Shown piece after piece: positions 7,559 through 16,555 of a stretch of 39,419 nt of DNA (position 1 is its first letter; each line of letters begins with the position of its first letter). Origin of the DNA: Myxococcales bacterium (lineage in GTDB: Bacteria > Myxococcota_A > Polyangia > Polyangiales > Polyangiaceae); contig PLYU01000265.1 of NCBI GenBank assembly GCA_003153495.1, forward strand, positions 1-39,419, written 5' to 3'. A program made the translations under genes and the position numbers. The notes below the pieces were generated by a model that did no database searches, had not been told where the DNA came from, and saw only the letters and a list, made by a program, of their open reading frames with translations.

Positions 7559-10164
7559 TCGTGCCGCGCCCTCGCGCGAGCTTCACGCGTCGAGTCGCGA
7601 AGGCGGCTCGCCCGGTCGCGCTCCTCGCGCTGGGCGCCGGCTGCGGTGCCCGCACCTCGCTGAACGCGAGCGACGCCGGCGGCGAGCCGGCGCCGGCGAG
7701 CCCGGCCCTTCGCCCGCCGCCGAGAGAGGTGTCGGCGACGCAGACCCTCGAAGCCGAGGTGCGGGTGACCTGGCTCCCGCCCGTCGACGCCCGCCCGAGC
7801 GAGTATCGCGTGCTGCGCGACGGCTCGGTGATCGCCGCCGTCGCGGCCCCGGTGTCGGTCTACGACGACACGGCCGTGAGCCCCGGCGCGCTCGGGGCGC
7901 CCGCGCAGCTCACCGCCTCGCAGGGCACGCGCACCGACGGCGTCGAGCTCCGCTGGTCACCCCCGGCCACGGCGCTGCCCGGAGACGCCCACGGTTACTC
8001 GGTCGTGGCGATCTACGGCGACTGGCCGAGCGCCACGCCGCCGCCCGTCACGGGCAGGCGCGCCGCGCCGCAGGTCGTCGGCTACGATCTGAACCGCGAC
8101 GGCGACGCGCAGTGGTCGCCGCTCGACGATGTCCAAGACTACGTCGACACCGGGGCGCCCGCGGCGATCTTCCAGGCAGGCACCGCGCGGGCCACCGCGT
8201 ACGTCGTACCCGAGGGGGCGGTGGCCCTGCACGTCGACGACTCGACGAGCGCCGACGCGCCGGTCGACTACCGCATCCGGGCGCGCAGCGCGTCGGGCGC
8301 CGGCGACAGCACGCCCGCATCCACCGGCTTCCGCAAGCTCGCGCCGCTCGACTACCAGTGGCAGCGCTCCGCGGGCGACGGGGACGCCGCGTACGCCGAC
8401 CTGCCGGGCGTGACCGGCGTGGCCTGGTACGACGCCGGGATCCCCGCGGGCGTCGCGCGCTACTACCGCGCGCGTGTCTCCGCGGCAGGCTCCACCGGCG
8501 TGTACAGCGCGCCCGCGCGCGTTCAAAGTCAGCCCGGCGTCGCGCAGGTGGCCAGCGGCGGCTTGTACACGTGCGCGATCACGATCGACGGCCACCTGGT
8601 CTGCTGGGGCGACAACGCGTACGGACGTGCGCCGCCGGGGCCCTCGACCGATGCGTTCACGAGCGTCGCCGCCGGCAGCTACAGCGCCTGCGCGATCCGC
8701 ACCGACGGCCACGTGATGTGCTGGGGCGCCAACGACCAGGGCGAGGCGCCCTCCGGCCCCTCCTCCGGCGTCTACAAGGCGATCGCCCAGGGCGCCGGAT
8801 TCAATTGCGGCATCGCGCTCGACGACACGGTGCTCTGCCAGGGCCAGTTCAGCCAGCAGCAGGCCGACGTCCCGACGCCCCCCGGCGCGTTCAGCGCGCT
8901 CGCCGCCGGCGACGACACGGTCTGCGGCGTCCACACCGACGGCCAGGTCGATTGCTGGGGTCGGATCGGCGGCTTCGCCCCACCGCCCGGCCGCTTCGCA
9001 GCCATCGCCCTGTCCGACGACTTCGACCGATTTGCGGTGACGGCCGACGGCAGCCTGCGCAGCTGGCGGTGGGACAGCGCCCCCGAGGGCGACGTCCCCC
9101 CCGGGTCGGAAGGGCTCGCGTTCACCGAGGTCGCGCCGTACTGCGCGCTCGAGAAGGGCGGCTCGCTCTTCCGCTGGGGCGTGCCGTCTCGGGTGCCGGG
9201 GCCGCCCCAGGGAGCGGCCGTCTACAAGCGGCTCGCCGGCCCATGCGCGGTTCGCGACGACGACAAGCTCGTGTGCTGGGGCGACAACTCGGTCGGCCAG
9301 TCGCCGGTTCTGCCCTCCGGCGACGCGTTCGTCGACGTGGCGGTCGCGCTCGACAAGGTGTGCGGCCTGCGCCAGGACGGGACGCTGCAATGCGCGGGGA
9401 CCAACGGGTACGGCTCGGCCACGCCGCCGGCGGCGCCCGGCCAGCGCTACGTCGCGGTCGCGGCCGGGTCGTATAGCAGCTGCGCGATCCAGGACGATCA
9501 GCAGCTCGTGTGCTGGGGCCAGGGCCTGACCGACTTCGGAGCGCCCTACGCACTGCCGCCGGACGGCGCGGCGGCCGACCGCTTCACCGCCGTCGCAGCG
9601 GGCACGTCCCACACCTGCGCGCTGCGCACGGACGGCAAGGTGCTCTGCTGGGGAGACGACACCTTCCACCAGGCGCCCGCCGGCCCGTCGGCCGACAGCT
9701 ACGTGCAGCTGGTCGCTGGCGACGCGCACACCTGCGCTCTCCGGAGCGACGGGACGCCGGTGTGCTGGGGCGACGGCGGCGCCGCGCAGGTCCCCTCCTC
9801 GGCCACGGGGTGCGTCGCGATCGCCGCGGGCTTCGGCCACACCTGCGCGCTTCGCAGCGACCACCGCATGGTGTGCTGGGGCAACGACAGCCAGGGCCAG
9901 GCGCCGGCCGGCCCCACCGACCTTCCCGGCGTGACGGCGCTGGCGGCCGGCGAGACGTACACCTGCGGCCTGCACGACGACGGGCGCTTCCAGTGCTGGG
10001 GCACGGGGCTGCGCGGCGAGGCGCCGGGCGAGCCTTCGCGCGGCGCTTACCGCGTCCTGCGCGCGGGCGCGCATACGACCTGCGGCATCCGCACCGACGA
10101 CCGGCTGATCTGCTGGGGGCTGGGTTACCAGGGTCAGGGCGGCAGCCAGCTCGTGCCTCCCTGA
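7555..10164 (+). CDS. Secreted RCC1-repeat lipoprotein (second of tandem pair)
   Basis: An 869-residue paralogue of the preceding gene with the same layout. The lipoprotein signal is LLALGAGC (Cys near residue 29). Residues 50-330 form the Fn3/Ig-like region ending in YQWQRSAGDGDAAY. Then come 14 RCC1-type repeats (CAITIDGHLVCWG onward, with CALRTDGKVLCWG and CALRSDGTPVCWG among the best). Repeat 5 has lost both cysteines (FAVTADGSLRSWRW) and repeat 6 the second one, whereas most others keep both. Paired loss supports disulphide pairing within a repeat. The start is the ATG overlapping the upstream stop. The same reading frame stays open through the upstream gene, but that part is a shadow. 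Confidence 0.9.
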   Translation: MIVPRPRASFTRRVAKAARPVALLALGAGCGARTSLNASDAGGEPAPASPALRPPPREVSATQTLEAEVRVTWLPPVDARPSEYRVLRDGSVIAAVAAPVSVYDDTAVSPGALGAPAQLTASQGTRTDGVELRWSPPATALPGDAHGYSVVAIYGDWPSATPPPVTGRRAAPQVVGYDLNRDGDAQWSPLDDVQDYVDTGAPAAIFQAGTARATAYVVPEGAVALHVDDSTSADAPVDYRIRARSASGAGDSTPASTGFRKLAPLDYQWQRSAGDGDAAYADLPGVTGVAWYDAGIPAGVARYYRARVSAAGSTGVYSAPARVQSQPGVAQVASGGLYTCAITIDGHLVCWGDNAYGRAPPGPSTDAFTSVAAGSYSACAIRTDGHVMCWGANDQGEAPSGPSSGVYKAIAQGAGFNCGIALDDTVLCQGQFSQQQADVPTPPGAFSALAAGDDTVCGVHTDGQVDCWGRIGGFAPPPGRFAAIALSDDFDRFAVTADGSLRSWRWDSAPEGDVPPGSEGLAFTEVAPYCALEKGGSLFRWGVPSRVPGPPQGAAVYKRLAGPCAVRDDDKLVCWGDNSVGQSPVLPSGDAFVDVAVALDKVCGLRQDGTLQCAGTNGYGSATPPAAPGQRYVAVAAGSYSSCAIQDDQQLVCWGQGLTDFGAPYALPPDGAAADRFTAVAAGTSHTCALRTDGKVLCWGDDTFHQAPAGPSADSYVQLVAGDAHTCALRSDGTPVCWGDGGAAQVPSSATGCVAIAAGFGHTCALRSDHRMVCWGNDSQGQAPAGPTDLPGVTALAAGETYTCGLHDDGRFQCWGTGLRGEAPGEPSRGAYRVLRAGAHTTCGIRTDDRLICWGLGYQGQGGSQLVPP

Positions 10165-10220
10165 GAGGCAAGCGCGTCGACCGCAAGCGTCACGCACCCA
10201 TTGTGGGAGGAGGTTCGGCG

Positions 10221-10271
10221 ATGGTTTCTCTCAGCTGCACCTGCAGCGTGGCTGTTGTCGGCGAGGGCTGA
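10221..10271 (+). CDS. Possible 16-residue peptide
   Basis: ATG 10221 is preceded by a very strong Shine-Dalgarno (GGGAGGAGG, 10205-10213, 7-nt spacing). The frame reads MVSLSCTCSVAVVGEG and stops at 10271. There is no neighbour that would make it an obvious leader peptide. G-rich strings are common at this base composition, so this could be chance. Confidence 0.25.
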   Translation: MVSLSCTCSVAVVGEG

Positions 10272-10358
10272 CAGGGAGGCGCACGCGAAGCACACAGCCA
10301 TGGCCCGCTCGAGCGAGACCGCGATGCACCTCCCCGCTCCGCCGTGATAGGCGCTCGA

Positions 10359-10529
10359 TCACACTGCAACGCGAAACCGCTCGCCGATGGCCGAGCAGTA
10401 TCGCTGCAGCGTGGAGACCTTCACGTCGCCCCCGGCCTCAAGCTTGCTCACGACGGACGCCGATGTGCCCATCCGGGCAGCGACCAAATGGACCACGTTT
10501 TCAGTCCGAGCGGAAGCCGCGAAGGTCCT
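10359..10529 (-). pseudogene. Remnant of an XRE-family antitoxin (HTH domain only)
   Basis: Minus-strand codons read RTENVVHLVAARMGTSASVV, then SKLEAGGDVKVSTLQRYCSA, then IGERFRVAV and a stop at 10359. This is the classic C-terminal half of an XRE helix-turn-helix antitoxin: the recognition helix MGTSASVVSKLEAG followed by the LQRYCSAIG helix. The frame is closed by a TAG at 10530-10532, directly before the first helix, and no start codon with a ribosome site is visible. The N-terminal part and any partner toxin are missing. It lies on the same strand as, and downstream of, the ParE-type pair. Confidence 0.6.
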
Positions 10530-10600
10530 CTAACGTCTTCTATGTGAACTCGCCGGCCCTTGCTCGCCCGAGGCACCAAGCGGTACCTACTCGCCCAAGT

Positions 10601-10891
10601 TCACAGCCGAGGGGAGCGCCCACGGAAGGCGCTCCAGACGGCCAGGACGAACACGCGGTCGTTCTGGACCTCGTAGTAGAGATGGTAGTGGCTCCGCTCC
10701 AGCAGGAGCCGTCTCACCGTCCTGGCACCCGCCGTGTAGCTGGCCCCGATGCCCGGCGTTTCGCCGAGGGTCAAGAGAGCACGGTCGAGTTCATCCGTGA
10801 AGAGATCGAGGGCAGCCCGCCGATGTTCGCGCCACCAGGTGTCGATGTCCTGCGCCTGAGCGTTGGCCTCGGCGGAAAGCTCGACCTTCAC
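10601..10891 (-). CDS. Type II toxin, RelE/ParE family
   Basis: A 96-residue protein with the ParE/RelE layout: an N-terminal strand and helices (MKVELSAEANAQAQDIDTWW), a central IGASYTAGARTVRRLLLERS, and late strands HYHLYYEVQNDRVFVLAVW ending in Arg-rich GRSPRL. The RRLLL...YHLYYEV pattern is typical of ParE. The start is GTG at 10891, overlapping the antitoxin stop (GTGA), so translation is coupled to the antitoxin. The target (gyrase or ribosome-bound mRNA) cannot be told from sequence. Confidence 0.9.
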   Translation of the reverse strand: MKVELSAEANAQAQDIDTWWREHRRAALDLFTDELDRALLTLGETPGIGASYTAGARTVRRLLLERSHYHLYYEVQNDRVFVLAVWSAFRGRSPRL

Positions 10892-11151
10892 CGGCTTGCG
10901 GCTCGGGCTCTCAGTCGCTGCACTACCTCACGAGCGTCGGTCGTACAGCCCGCCTTCACGTCTGCGAGACCACGCTCGATGGACGCATGTAGCCGTGCCC
11001 GCTCTTCATCGTCCAGGTAATCGCCGCCACGGGCGAGCACTTCATCGACGGGGAGCAGCTCGACCACTTCGCCCTCGGGAAGCTCCGTGGGTTCGTCGAG
11101 CACGAGGCGCCCCTTGTGAACGTGAGCCTTGAGCGGTTGCATCGCTTTCAA
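10888..11151 (-). CDS. Antitoxin partner of the ParE-type toxin
   Basis: An 87-residue protein whose N-terminus (LKAHVHKGRLVLDEPTELPEGEVVELLPV) resembles a swapped-hairpin AbrB/MazE or AF2212-like DNA-binding domain. The C-terminus (EERARLHASIERGLADVKAG, then REVVQRLRARAASR) is a toxin-wrapping helix of the kind seen in ParD-like antitoxins. GAAGGGAG lies about 7 nt before TTG 11151, so TTG is the more likely start than the ATG at 11142. The gene overlaps the toxin by 4 nt. It would be expected to autoregulate its operon. Confidence 0.8.
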   Translation of the reverse strand: MKAMQPLKAHVHKGRLVLDEPTELPEGEVVELLPVDEVLARGGDYLDDEERARLHASIERGLADVKAGCTTDAREVVQRLRARAASR

Positions 11152-11409
11152 GGGTAGCTCCCTTCGAGGCGGGAGGCACGCCGGTTTCTTCGGCGGCCTC
11201 GGCGTCGAGAACGGTCATCAAGTCCTCGATGTTCACGGGAGGGAGAGCCGCGTCTTCACTTGCTGTCGAGCAGCCCTGGATGAACTGCTCAGCGTCCACG
11301 TGAGCACCGGCACGCGCTGCGGTGATGCCCTCGTCGAGCGCCTGATGCAGTGTTTGACGTTCAGCGCCTGGATCTGCGAGTTGAACGCCAGCGGCTTGCC
11401 GTTCGTCCC
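11152..11409 (-). pseudogene. Frameshifted antitoxin remnant
   Basis: Immediately after the GGDEF gene the minus strand reads GTNGKPLAFNSQIQALNVK (11409-11353). A one-base shift is then needed to continue with TLHQALDEGITAARAGAHV and DAEQFIQG. Joined, this resembles a small antitoxin of the type with a residue-rich helix followed by an EGI-A-ARAG-VD-E-F tail. No start codon is present, and the following sequence loses similarity before the intact antitoxin at 11151. I read it as a decayed toxin-antitoxin gene. The family assignment is tentative. Confidence 0.4.
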
Positions 11410-11410
11410 T

Positions 11411-13549
11411 CTACCGCGCCCCCGCCGCCATCTTCCGCGATGCCGGCGCCCGCCACGCCGTGCACCGGTTGCGCCCCGATCGCTTCGACACGTAGAGCGC
11501 CTCGTCGGCTGCCTTGAACAGGCTCTCCCAGTCGAGCCCCGCCTCCGGCATCGTGGCGATGCCGATCGAGCAGGTCACCGAGAAACCGCCCTGGGACGCG
11601 CGAAAGCTCGTCTTCTGCAGCTCCTCGCGGATCCGCTCGGCCAGCAGCATCGCGCCCTTCTCCTCGGTCTGCTCGCAGAGCACCACGAACTCCTCACCCC
11701 CGAAGCGGGCGACGACGTCGGTGGCCCGCTTCTGCCGCTTGAGCACCTCGCCCAGCGCCTTGATGACCAGGTCGCCGACGTCGTGCCCGTAGGTATCGTT
11801 GACCTTCTTGAAGTGGTCGATGTCCAGCACCAGGAGCGCCAGCTTGCGGTCGAAGCGCGCCGCGGCCGCGACCTTCTGCGTCGCCGCGTCGAGCATCGCG
11901 CGCTTGTTGAAGAGGCCCGTCAGACCGTCGGTCGTGGCCATCGTCTCCAGCTTGGCCACCATCCGCGCGTTCGACAGGCTCACGGCGAGGTGGCTCGCGA
12001 GCACCTCGAGCGTCGGGCGCACCGAGTCGCCGAAGGCGTGGCGGCGCTTCGCCCCGAGCACGAGCGTGCCGAGCGCGCGGTCGTGGATGACCAGGGGCAG
12101 GACGAGGAGGCTGGGGTGCGCGGGCCAGGGTACGCGCTTGCTCAGCACGACCTTGTTCGCCCCCTCGTGCTCCCCGCGGTAGGGCAGCGGGCAGCGGTTC
12201 TGCACGACCATCGAGACGAGCCCCGCGTTGTGCGAGAAGCGGATCCCCACGAGATCGTCGATCTCGCCTCCCGCGCTCTTGGCGGCGACCACCTCGTGCG
12301 TCCTGGTCTCGGCCTCGTAGACGGTGACCGCCGCGAGATCGAAGCTCGCGATCTCGCGCGCCGCCTTCACCCCGGCGTCGACCACGTCCTTCTCGCTGAG
12401 CGCCGCCCCGAGCGCCTGCGCGGCGCGGTACAGCTTGCCCTGCTCGACCTTCGCCCGCTCCAGCTGCAAGAAGACGCGCTCGTTCTGGATCGCGCGCAGG
12501 CAGAACCGCGCGGCCTGGCCGGCGACCTCCTCCTCGTGCGGGGTGAACGGGTCGTTCTCGAGCCGGTCGATGGCCAGGACCCCGCGCAGCGTCTCGCCGT
12601 CGAGCAGCGGGATCGCCGTCAGCGCGCGCACGGGGCAGGGGCCGTCGTAGTACGGCACCTTGAAGCTGGGCTTGAGCGACTGGAGCGAGACGCGCGCGCG
12701 CCTCGCGAGGACGGCGCCGAGCACCCCGTCGCCGGCGGCGAACGGCGCGTCGTGGACGCTCTCGGACGCGGTGGACAGCTCGCTGATGCGCAGGTGCGTC
12801 CCGGCGTCGTTGAGCCAGAGCAGCACGGCGGTGTGCAGGTCGAACGACCGGCGCAGCAGGTCGAGCGCGTAGTGCACCGACTGGTGGATCTCCTCGACGC
12901 TGGCCCGCGCGAGGCGATCGCTGCGGACGTCGTCGCGGTCGTTCGGCTCGCCCGCCCCGAGCAGCCGGTAGCTGCGGGCGTCCTCCTTGATCCGGACGAG
13001 CTGCGCCTCGATGCGCGCGCGCGCCGTCGCGCGGACGCGGGCCACCTCGGCGCGCAGGAGCGTCAGGTTCAGCAGGGCGAAGGCGCCGACGAAGCCGGTG
13101 TGCGTCGCGAAGCCGGTGGCGTCGGTCTCGCGGAGCGTCACGAAGCGCAGCGCCGCCTCGAGCCCGACCATCCACGCCACCACGACGAGCGCCGCCCCGG
13201 GGCGCGCGAACGCGGCCACGAGCGTGACCAGCACGTAGAGGGCAGGGGAGAGTCGCCCGGTCAGGCCTCCGTCGTATCGAAGCAGCACGGCCTCCAGGGC
13301 GACCGACAGCAGCGCGCCGAGCTCCACGTCGAGCAGCACGCTGGAGTCGCCTGTGTGGGTCACCTTCCGCCGCGCGCGCGTCCCGAGGACGACGGTCCAC
13401 GCCGCGAGGGCGGCCGCCTGGGCAGGCCCGAAGGGCGCCGTGGCGCCGCCGCCGACGACGTAGGCGGCCAGCGCACATGCGACGGCGAGGCCGTGCCCAC
13501 GCCGCACCAGCCCGCGCATCGCGAGCGCGACCCCGACGAGCGGTTCCAT
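11411..13549 (-). CDS. Membrane GAF-GAF-GGDEF diguanylate cyclase
   Basis: A 712-residue protein. The first about 170 residues hold several hydrophobic segments (LAVACALAAYVVGGGATAPF, LSPALYVLVTLVAAFA). Two GAF-like domains follow (about 215-365 and 380-550), then a GGDEF domain (about 555-700). The active site is GGEEF at residue 617. An RATD sequence five residues before it is a complete product-inhibition I-site (RxxD). The metal-binding DIDHFKKVNDTYGHDVGD motif is intact. It should make cyclic di-GMP from two GTP at the inner membrane, under control of ligands bound by the GAF domains, with feedback inhibition. The gene stands alone, divergent from the rhomboid gene. Confidence 0.92.
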   Translation of the reverse strand: MEPLVGVALAMRGLVRRGHGLAVACALAAYVVGGGATAPFGPAQAAALAAWTVVLGTRARRKVTHTGDSSVLLDVELGALLSVALEAVLLRYDGGLTGRLSPALYVLVTLVAAFARPGAALVVVAWMVGLEAALRFVTLRETDATGFATHTGFVGAFALLNLTLLRAEVARVRATARARIEAQLVRIKEDARSYRLLGAGEPNDRDDVRSDRLARASVEEIHQSVHYALDLLRRSFDLHTAVLLWLNDAGTHLRISELSTASESVHDAPFAAGDGVLGAVLARRARVSLQSLKPSFKVPYYDGPCPVRALTAIPLLDGETLRGVLAIDRLENDPFTPHEEEVAGQAARFCLRAIQNERVFLQLERAKVEQGKLYRAAQALGAALSEKDVVDAGVKAAREIASFDLAAVTVYEAETRTHEVVAAKSAGGEIDDLVGIRFSHNAGLVSMVVQNRCPLPYRGEHEGANKVVLSKRVPWPAHPSLLVLPLVIHDRALGTLVLGAKRRHAFGDSVRPTLEVLASHLAVSLSNARMVAKLETMATTDGLTGLFNKRAMLDAATQKVAAAARFDRKLALLVLDIDHFKKVNDTYGHDVGDLVIKALGEVLKRQKRATDVVARFGGEEFVVLCEQTEEKGAMLLAERIREELQKTSFRASQGGFSVTCSIGIATMPEAGLDWESLFKAADEALYVSKRSGRNRCTAWRAPASRKMAAGAR

Positions 13550-13643
13550 CCGAGCATGGCTTTATCGCGCGGCCGCGGCCGCGGCCAAGAAAGGCGCGGC
13601 CCCGTTCGCAACGCCGGCGAAGCTGGCTTATGAGACCCACACC

Positions 13644-14582
13644 GTGTCCCTCTCGCCGCAGCCCCGGCCCGTGTACGTGGAGCCGCCTAACGACGACCGG
13701 CTGGTGCCGCCCCGGTGGCTCGACCAGGCCCCCGTGACGCGCTCGCTGCTCGCGCTGAACGTGGCGATGTTCCTTGTGCAGAGCGCGCTCACCCGGCTGG
13801 TGACCGACCTCTCCTCGCGCGCGGCCCTGGCGCTCGGCGCGAGCTACGCCTTCGCGACCGTGGGCGAGCACCGGTGGGAGACGCTGGTGACGGCGTGCTT
13901 CCTCCACGGCGGAATCATCCACCTTGCGTTCAACATGGTGGCCCTGTGGCAGGCCGGGCCGATCGTGGAGCGAGCGGTCGGTTCGGCCCGCATGGCGCCC
14001 CTCTATCTCGTCGCGGGCGCGCTCGGCAACGCCCTCAGCGTCGCCCACGGGTGGCTCGCGGGCGAGGAGGGCTTCACCGTCGGGGCCTCCGGGGCCATCA
14101 TGGGCGTCATCGCCGCCGCGCTCGTCGTCGGCTGGCGCGTGCAAGGATGGCGCGGCCCCCTCACGCAGGCGATGGCGCGATGGCTCGGCTTCGTCGCCGT
14201 CTTCGGGGCGCTCTCGGGCATGACCGGCGGGCGGGTGGACAACGCCGCGCACCTCGGAGGTGCCATCGCGGGCGCGGCGATCGCCACGACGTGGCGGCGT
14301 GGCTTGCGCTACTCCGCCCGGGCGACCGTAGCCATCGTCGCCGGCTGCGCCGCCGTGCTCGTCGCGTGCATCGCCGTCGTCGCGGCGCACGATCGGGAGG
14401 ACCGCTTCGCGACGATGACGGTCCAGGACCGCGCCCAGCTCACGGCGGTCGCCCTGGCCAGCGGCCGCTGCCGCGACGCGTACCAGGGGCTGCTCGCGCT
14501 CGAGCGGCTCCGCCCCGCGTCCCCGCTCTCCCGATCGCTCCGCGAGGAGGTCGAGGCGACCTGCGGCCGCCTCGTCGATTGA
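13644..14582 (+). CDS. Rhomboid-family intramembrane serine protease
   Basis: A 312-residue polytopic membrane protein starting with GTG. It has the rhomboid core: HGGIIHLAFNMVALW at about residues 91-105, the nucleophile in GASGAIMG (Ser149) and the catalytic His203 in DNAAHLGGAIAG. About six transmembrane segments are followed by a further hydrophobic helix (ATVAIVAGCAAVLVACIAVV). A soluble C-terminal domain of about 70 residues follows, containing two cysteines. It would cleave transmembrane substrates within the inner membrane. The substrate is unknown. The kinase gene follows after 52 nt in the same direction. Confidence 0.92.
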   Translation: MSLSPQPRPVYVEPPNDDRLVPPRWLDQAPVTRSLLALNVAMFLVQSALTRLVTDLSSRAALALGASYAFATVGEHRWETLVTACFLHGGIIHLAFNMVALWQAGPIVERAVGSARMAPLYLVAGALGNALSVAHGWLAGEEGFTVGASGAIMGVIAAALVVGWRVQGWRGPLTQAMARWLGFVAVFGALSGMTGGRVDNAAHLGGAIAGAAIATTWRRGLRYSARATVAIVAGCAAVLVACIAVVAAHDREDRFATMTVQDRAQLTAVALASGRCRDAYQGLLALERLRPASPLSRSLREEVEATCGRLVD

Positions 14583-14634
14583 CGACCATCCGCCGCGCCG
14601 GGCAAGCCCGCGCGTACACGCGTACAATGGGACG

Positions 14635-16542
14635 ATGCGGTCGCCCGACTCGGTCGTCACCATTCCCGACACCTCGCTCGCATCCGGCGCGGCCGCGCCT
14701 GCCCAGGAGGTCCGCGTCACGGCGCACTTCACGGAGCGGTACACCATGGGCGAGTCGCTCGGAGAGGGGGGCATGGGCGTCGTCCGCGCCTGTCGCGACC
14801 TGCGCATCGGACGCGAGGTGGCCCTGAAGACGACGCGGGTGGAGCACGCCGAGCGCGGGGACATCATCTCGCGCTTCGTCCGCGAGGCGTGCGTGCAGGG
14901 TCAGCTGGAGCACCCGGCGATCGTCCCGGTGTACGATCTGGACCGCGACCCCGAGGGCAACGTCTACTTCACGATGAAGCGCGTGCGCGGCGCGACCTTC
15001 GAGCAGATCGTCCTGGCTCTGCGCGCCCGCGACCCGGGCGCGGCGCGCCGGTTCTCGAGGCGCAAGCTGCTGGTGGCCTTCGCCAGCGTCTGCCAGGCGC
15101 TGCAGTTCGCGCACGCGCGCGGGGTGATCCACCGCGACCTGAAGCCCGGCAACGTGATGCTCGGAGACTACGGAGAGGTGTACGTCCTCGACTGGGGGCT
15201 GGCCAAGCTGCCCCCGGCGTCCGATCCCGGCGCGCCGGCCGACTCCGCAGCGGTAGCCGGCGATGGCGACACCGCCCCGCTCAGCGGGCAGACCCAGCGC
15301 GGCGCCGCCATGGGGACGCCCGGGTACATGGCGCCCGAGCAGGTGCGGGGCGAAGACGTGGACGCGCGGACCGACGTCTACGCGCTCGGCGCCATCCTCT
15401 TCGAGCTGCTGGCGCTCGAGCCGCTGCACCCCAGGGCGTCGCGCGAGGCCACTTACGTGGCGACCCTCCTGGGGCCGGATGCGCGCCCGAGCGTCAGGGC
15501 ACCGGGCCTGGACATTCCCCCCGAGCTCGACGCGATCTGCGTGCGCGCGACGGCGGTTGCCCCGAAGGATCGCTTCGAGAGCGTCCGCGAGCTGCTCGAC
15601 GCCATCGAGCACTACCTCGACGGCGACCGCGACCTGCAGCGCCGCCGCGAGCTCGCGCTCCACCACGCGAAGGCAGCGGCAGCCCACGCCGAGCGAGCGC
15701 TCTCGGGCAAGGACGACGCGAGCGACGCGCGAAGCCGCGCCCTGCAGGACGTGGGCAGAGCGATCACCTTCGACCCCTCGAACGCCGAGGCGCTGCGGAC
15801 GCTGGTGCGCCTGCTCACCGAGCTCCCGCGCGAGATCCCCGCCGAGGCACGCGTGGAGCTGGCGCGGGCCCACACGCGCAACCTGACCACCGGCGGTCGC
15901 GCCGCCGGCTTCGCGTTCCTGACCTGGTTTCTCTTCACCCCCCTCGCCATGTGGATGGGGATCCGGAGCTGGCACGCCGCCCTGCTGATCACGACGGCGT
16001 GGCTGGCCGCCGCCGTGGTGAGCTTCCTCGGCGCGCGGCGGCCGGAGCCGAGCGGTCGGCCGGGGCTGCCCATCCTGCTCTCCGGGTCGCTGGCGATCGC
16101 GTGTACGGCGTCGCTCTTCGGCCCCTTCTTCTTCCTCCCGGGGCTCGTCGTCATCTACGGGATGATGTTCACGCTCGTCCCGCCGGAACCCTCGCGGCGC
16201 TGGATCGTCTTCGGCCTGTGCCTCCTCGCCGTCGTCGTCCCCGCGCTGCTCGGCTGGGCCGGCGTCCTGCCGCAACCGTACGAGCTGACGCAGGACGCCA
16301 TCATCATCCACGCGGGGATGCTCCACTTCCCGCCCGTCCCCACGGTCATCTTCCTCCTGCTCACGAGCATGGCCGTGGTCGTCACCGCCTGCTCGATGAC
16401 AGCGACGGTCCGCGACGCGCTCACCAAGGCCGAGGAGCGCCTGCACGTACAGGCGTGGCAGCTCCGGCAGATGCTGCCGCGCGAGGCTCACCTGAGCGTC
16501 CCGCCGGCAGCCGACTCCACGACCCGCGGCCCGTTGGTGTAA
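14635..16542 (+). CDS. PknB-type Ser/Thr protein kinase with polytopic C-terminal domain
   Basis: A 635-residue protein. The kinase domain (about 36-330) has a glycine loop GEGGMG, Lys65 in VALKTT, the catalytic HRDLKPGN (His166-Asp168) and DWG (Asp186) in place of DFG, common in this kinase group. It ends in GTPGYMAPEQ. A helical region with a TPR-like stretch (about 340-420) is followed by five or six membrane segments (for example LLITTAWLAAAVVSFLGA and TVIFLLLTSMAVVVTACSM). Soluble kinase first and membrane domain last is less usual than the single-helix PknB layout. A TACAAT element 7 nt before the ATG hints at a leaderless transcript. It probably phosphorylates cytoplasmic targets from the membrane. 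Confidence 0.92.
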   Translation: MRSPDSVVTIPDTSLASGAAAPAQEVRVTAHFTERYTMGESLGEGGMGVVRACRDLRIGREVALKTTRVEHAERGDIISRFVREACVQGQLEHPAIVPVYDLDRDPEGNVYFTMKRVRGATFEQIVLALRARDPGAARRFSRRKLLVAFASVCQALQFAHARGVIHRDLKPGNVMLGDYGEVYVLDWGLAKLPPASDPGAPADSAAVAGDGDTAPLSGQTQRGAAMGTPGYMAPEQVRGEDVDARTDVYALGAILFELLALEPLHPRASREATYVATLLGPDARPSVRAPGLDIPPELDAICVRATAVAPKDRFESVRELLDAIEHYLDGDRDLQRRRELALHHAKAAAAHAERALSGKDDASDARSRALQDVGRAITFDPSNAEALRTLVRLLTELPREIPAEARVELARAHTRNLTTGGRAAGFAFLTWFLFTPLAMWMGIRSWHAALLITTAWLAAAVVSFLGARRPEPSGRPGLPILLSGSLAIACTASLFGPFFFLPGLVVIYGMMFTLVPPEPSRRWIVFGLCLLAVVVPALLGWAGVLPQPYELTQDAIIIHAGMLHFPPVPTVIFLLLTSMAVVVTACSMTATVRDALTKAEERLHVQAWQLRQMLPREAHLSVPPAADSTTRGPLV

Positions 16543-16555
16543 GCTTGCGCCCCCC

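Noticed and set aside
11694-14867. Minus-strand open frame of over 1000 codons across the diguanylate cyclase, rhomboid and kinase genes
   Set aside because: It overlaps three genes with intact catalytic motifs and has low-complexity composition with no motifs of its own.
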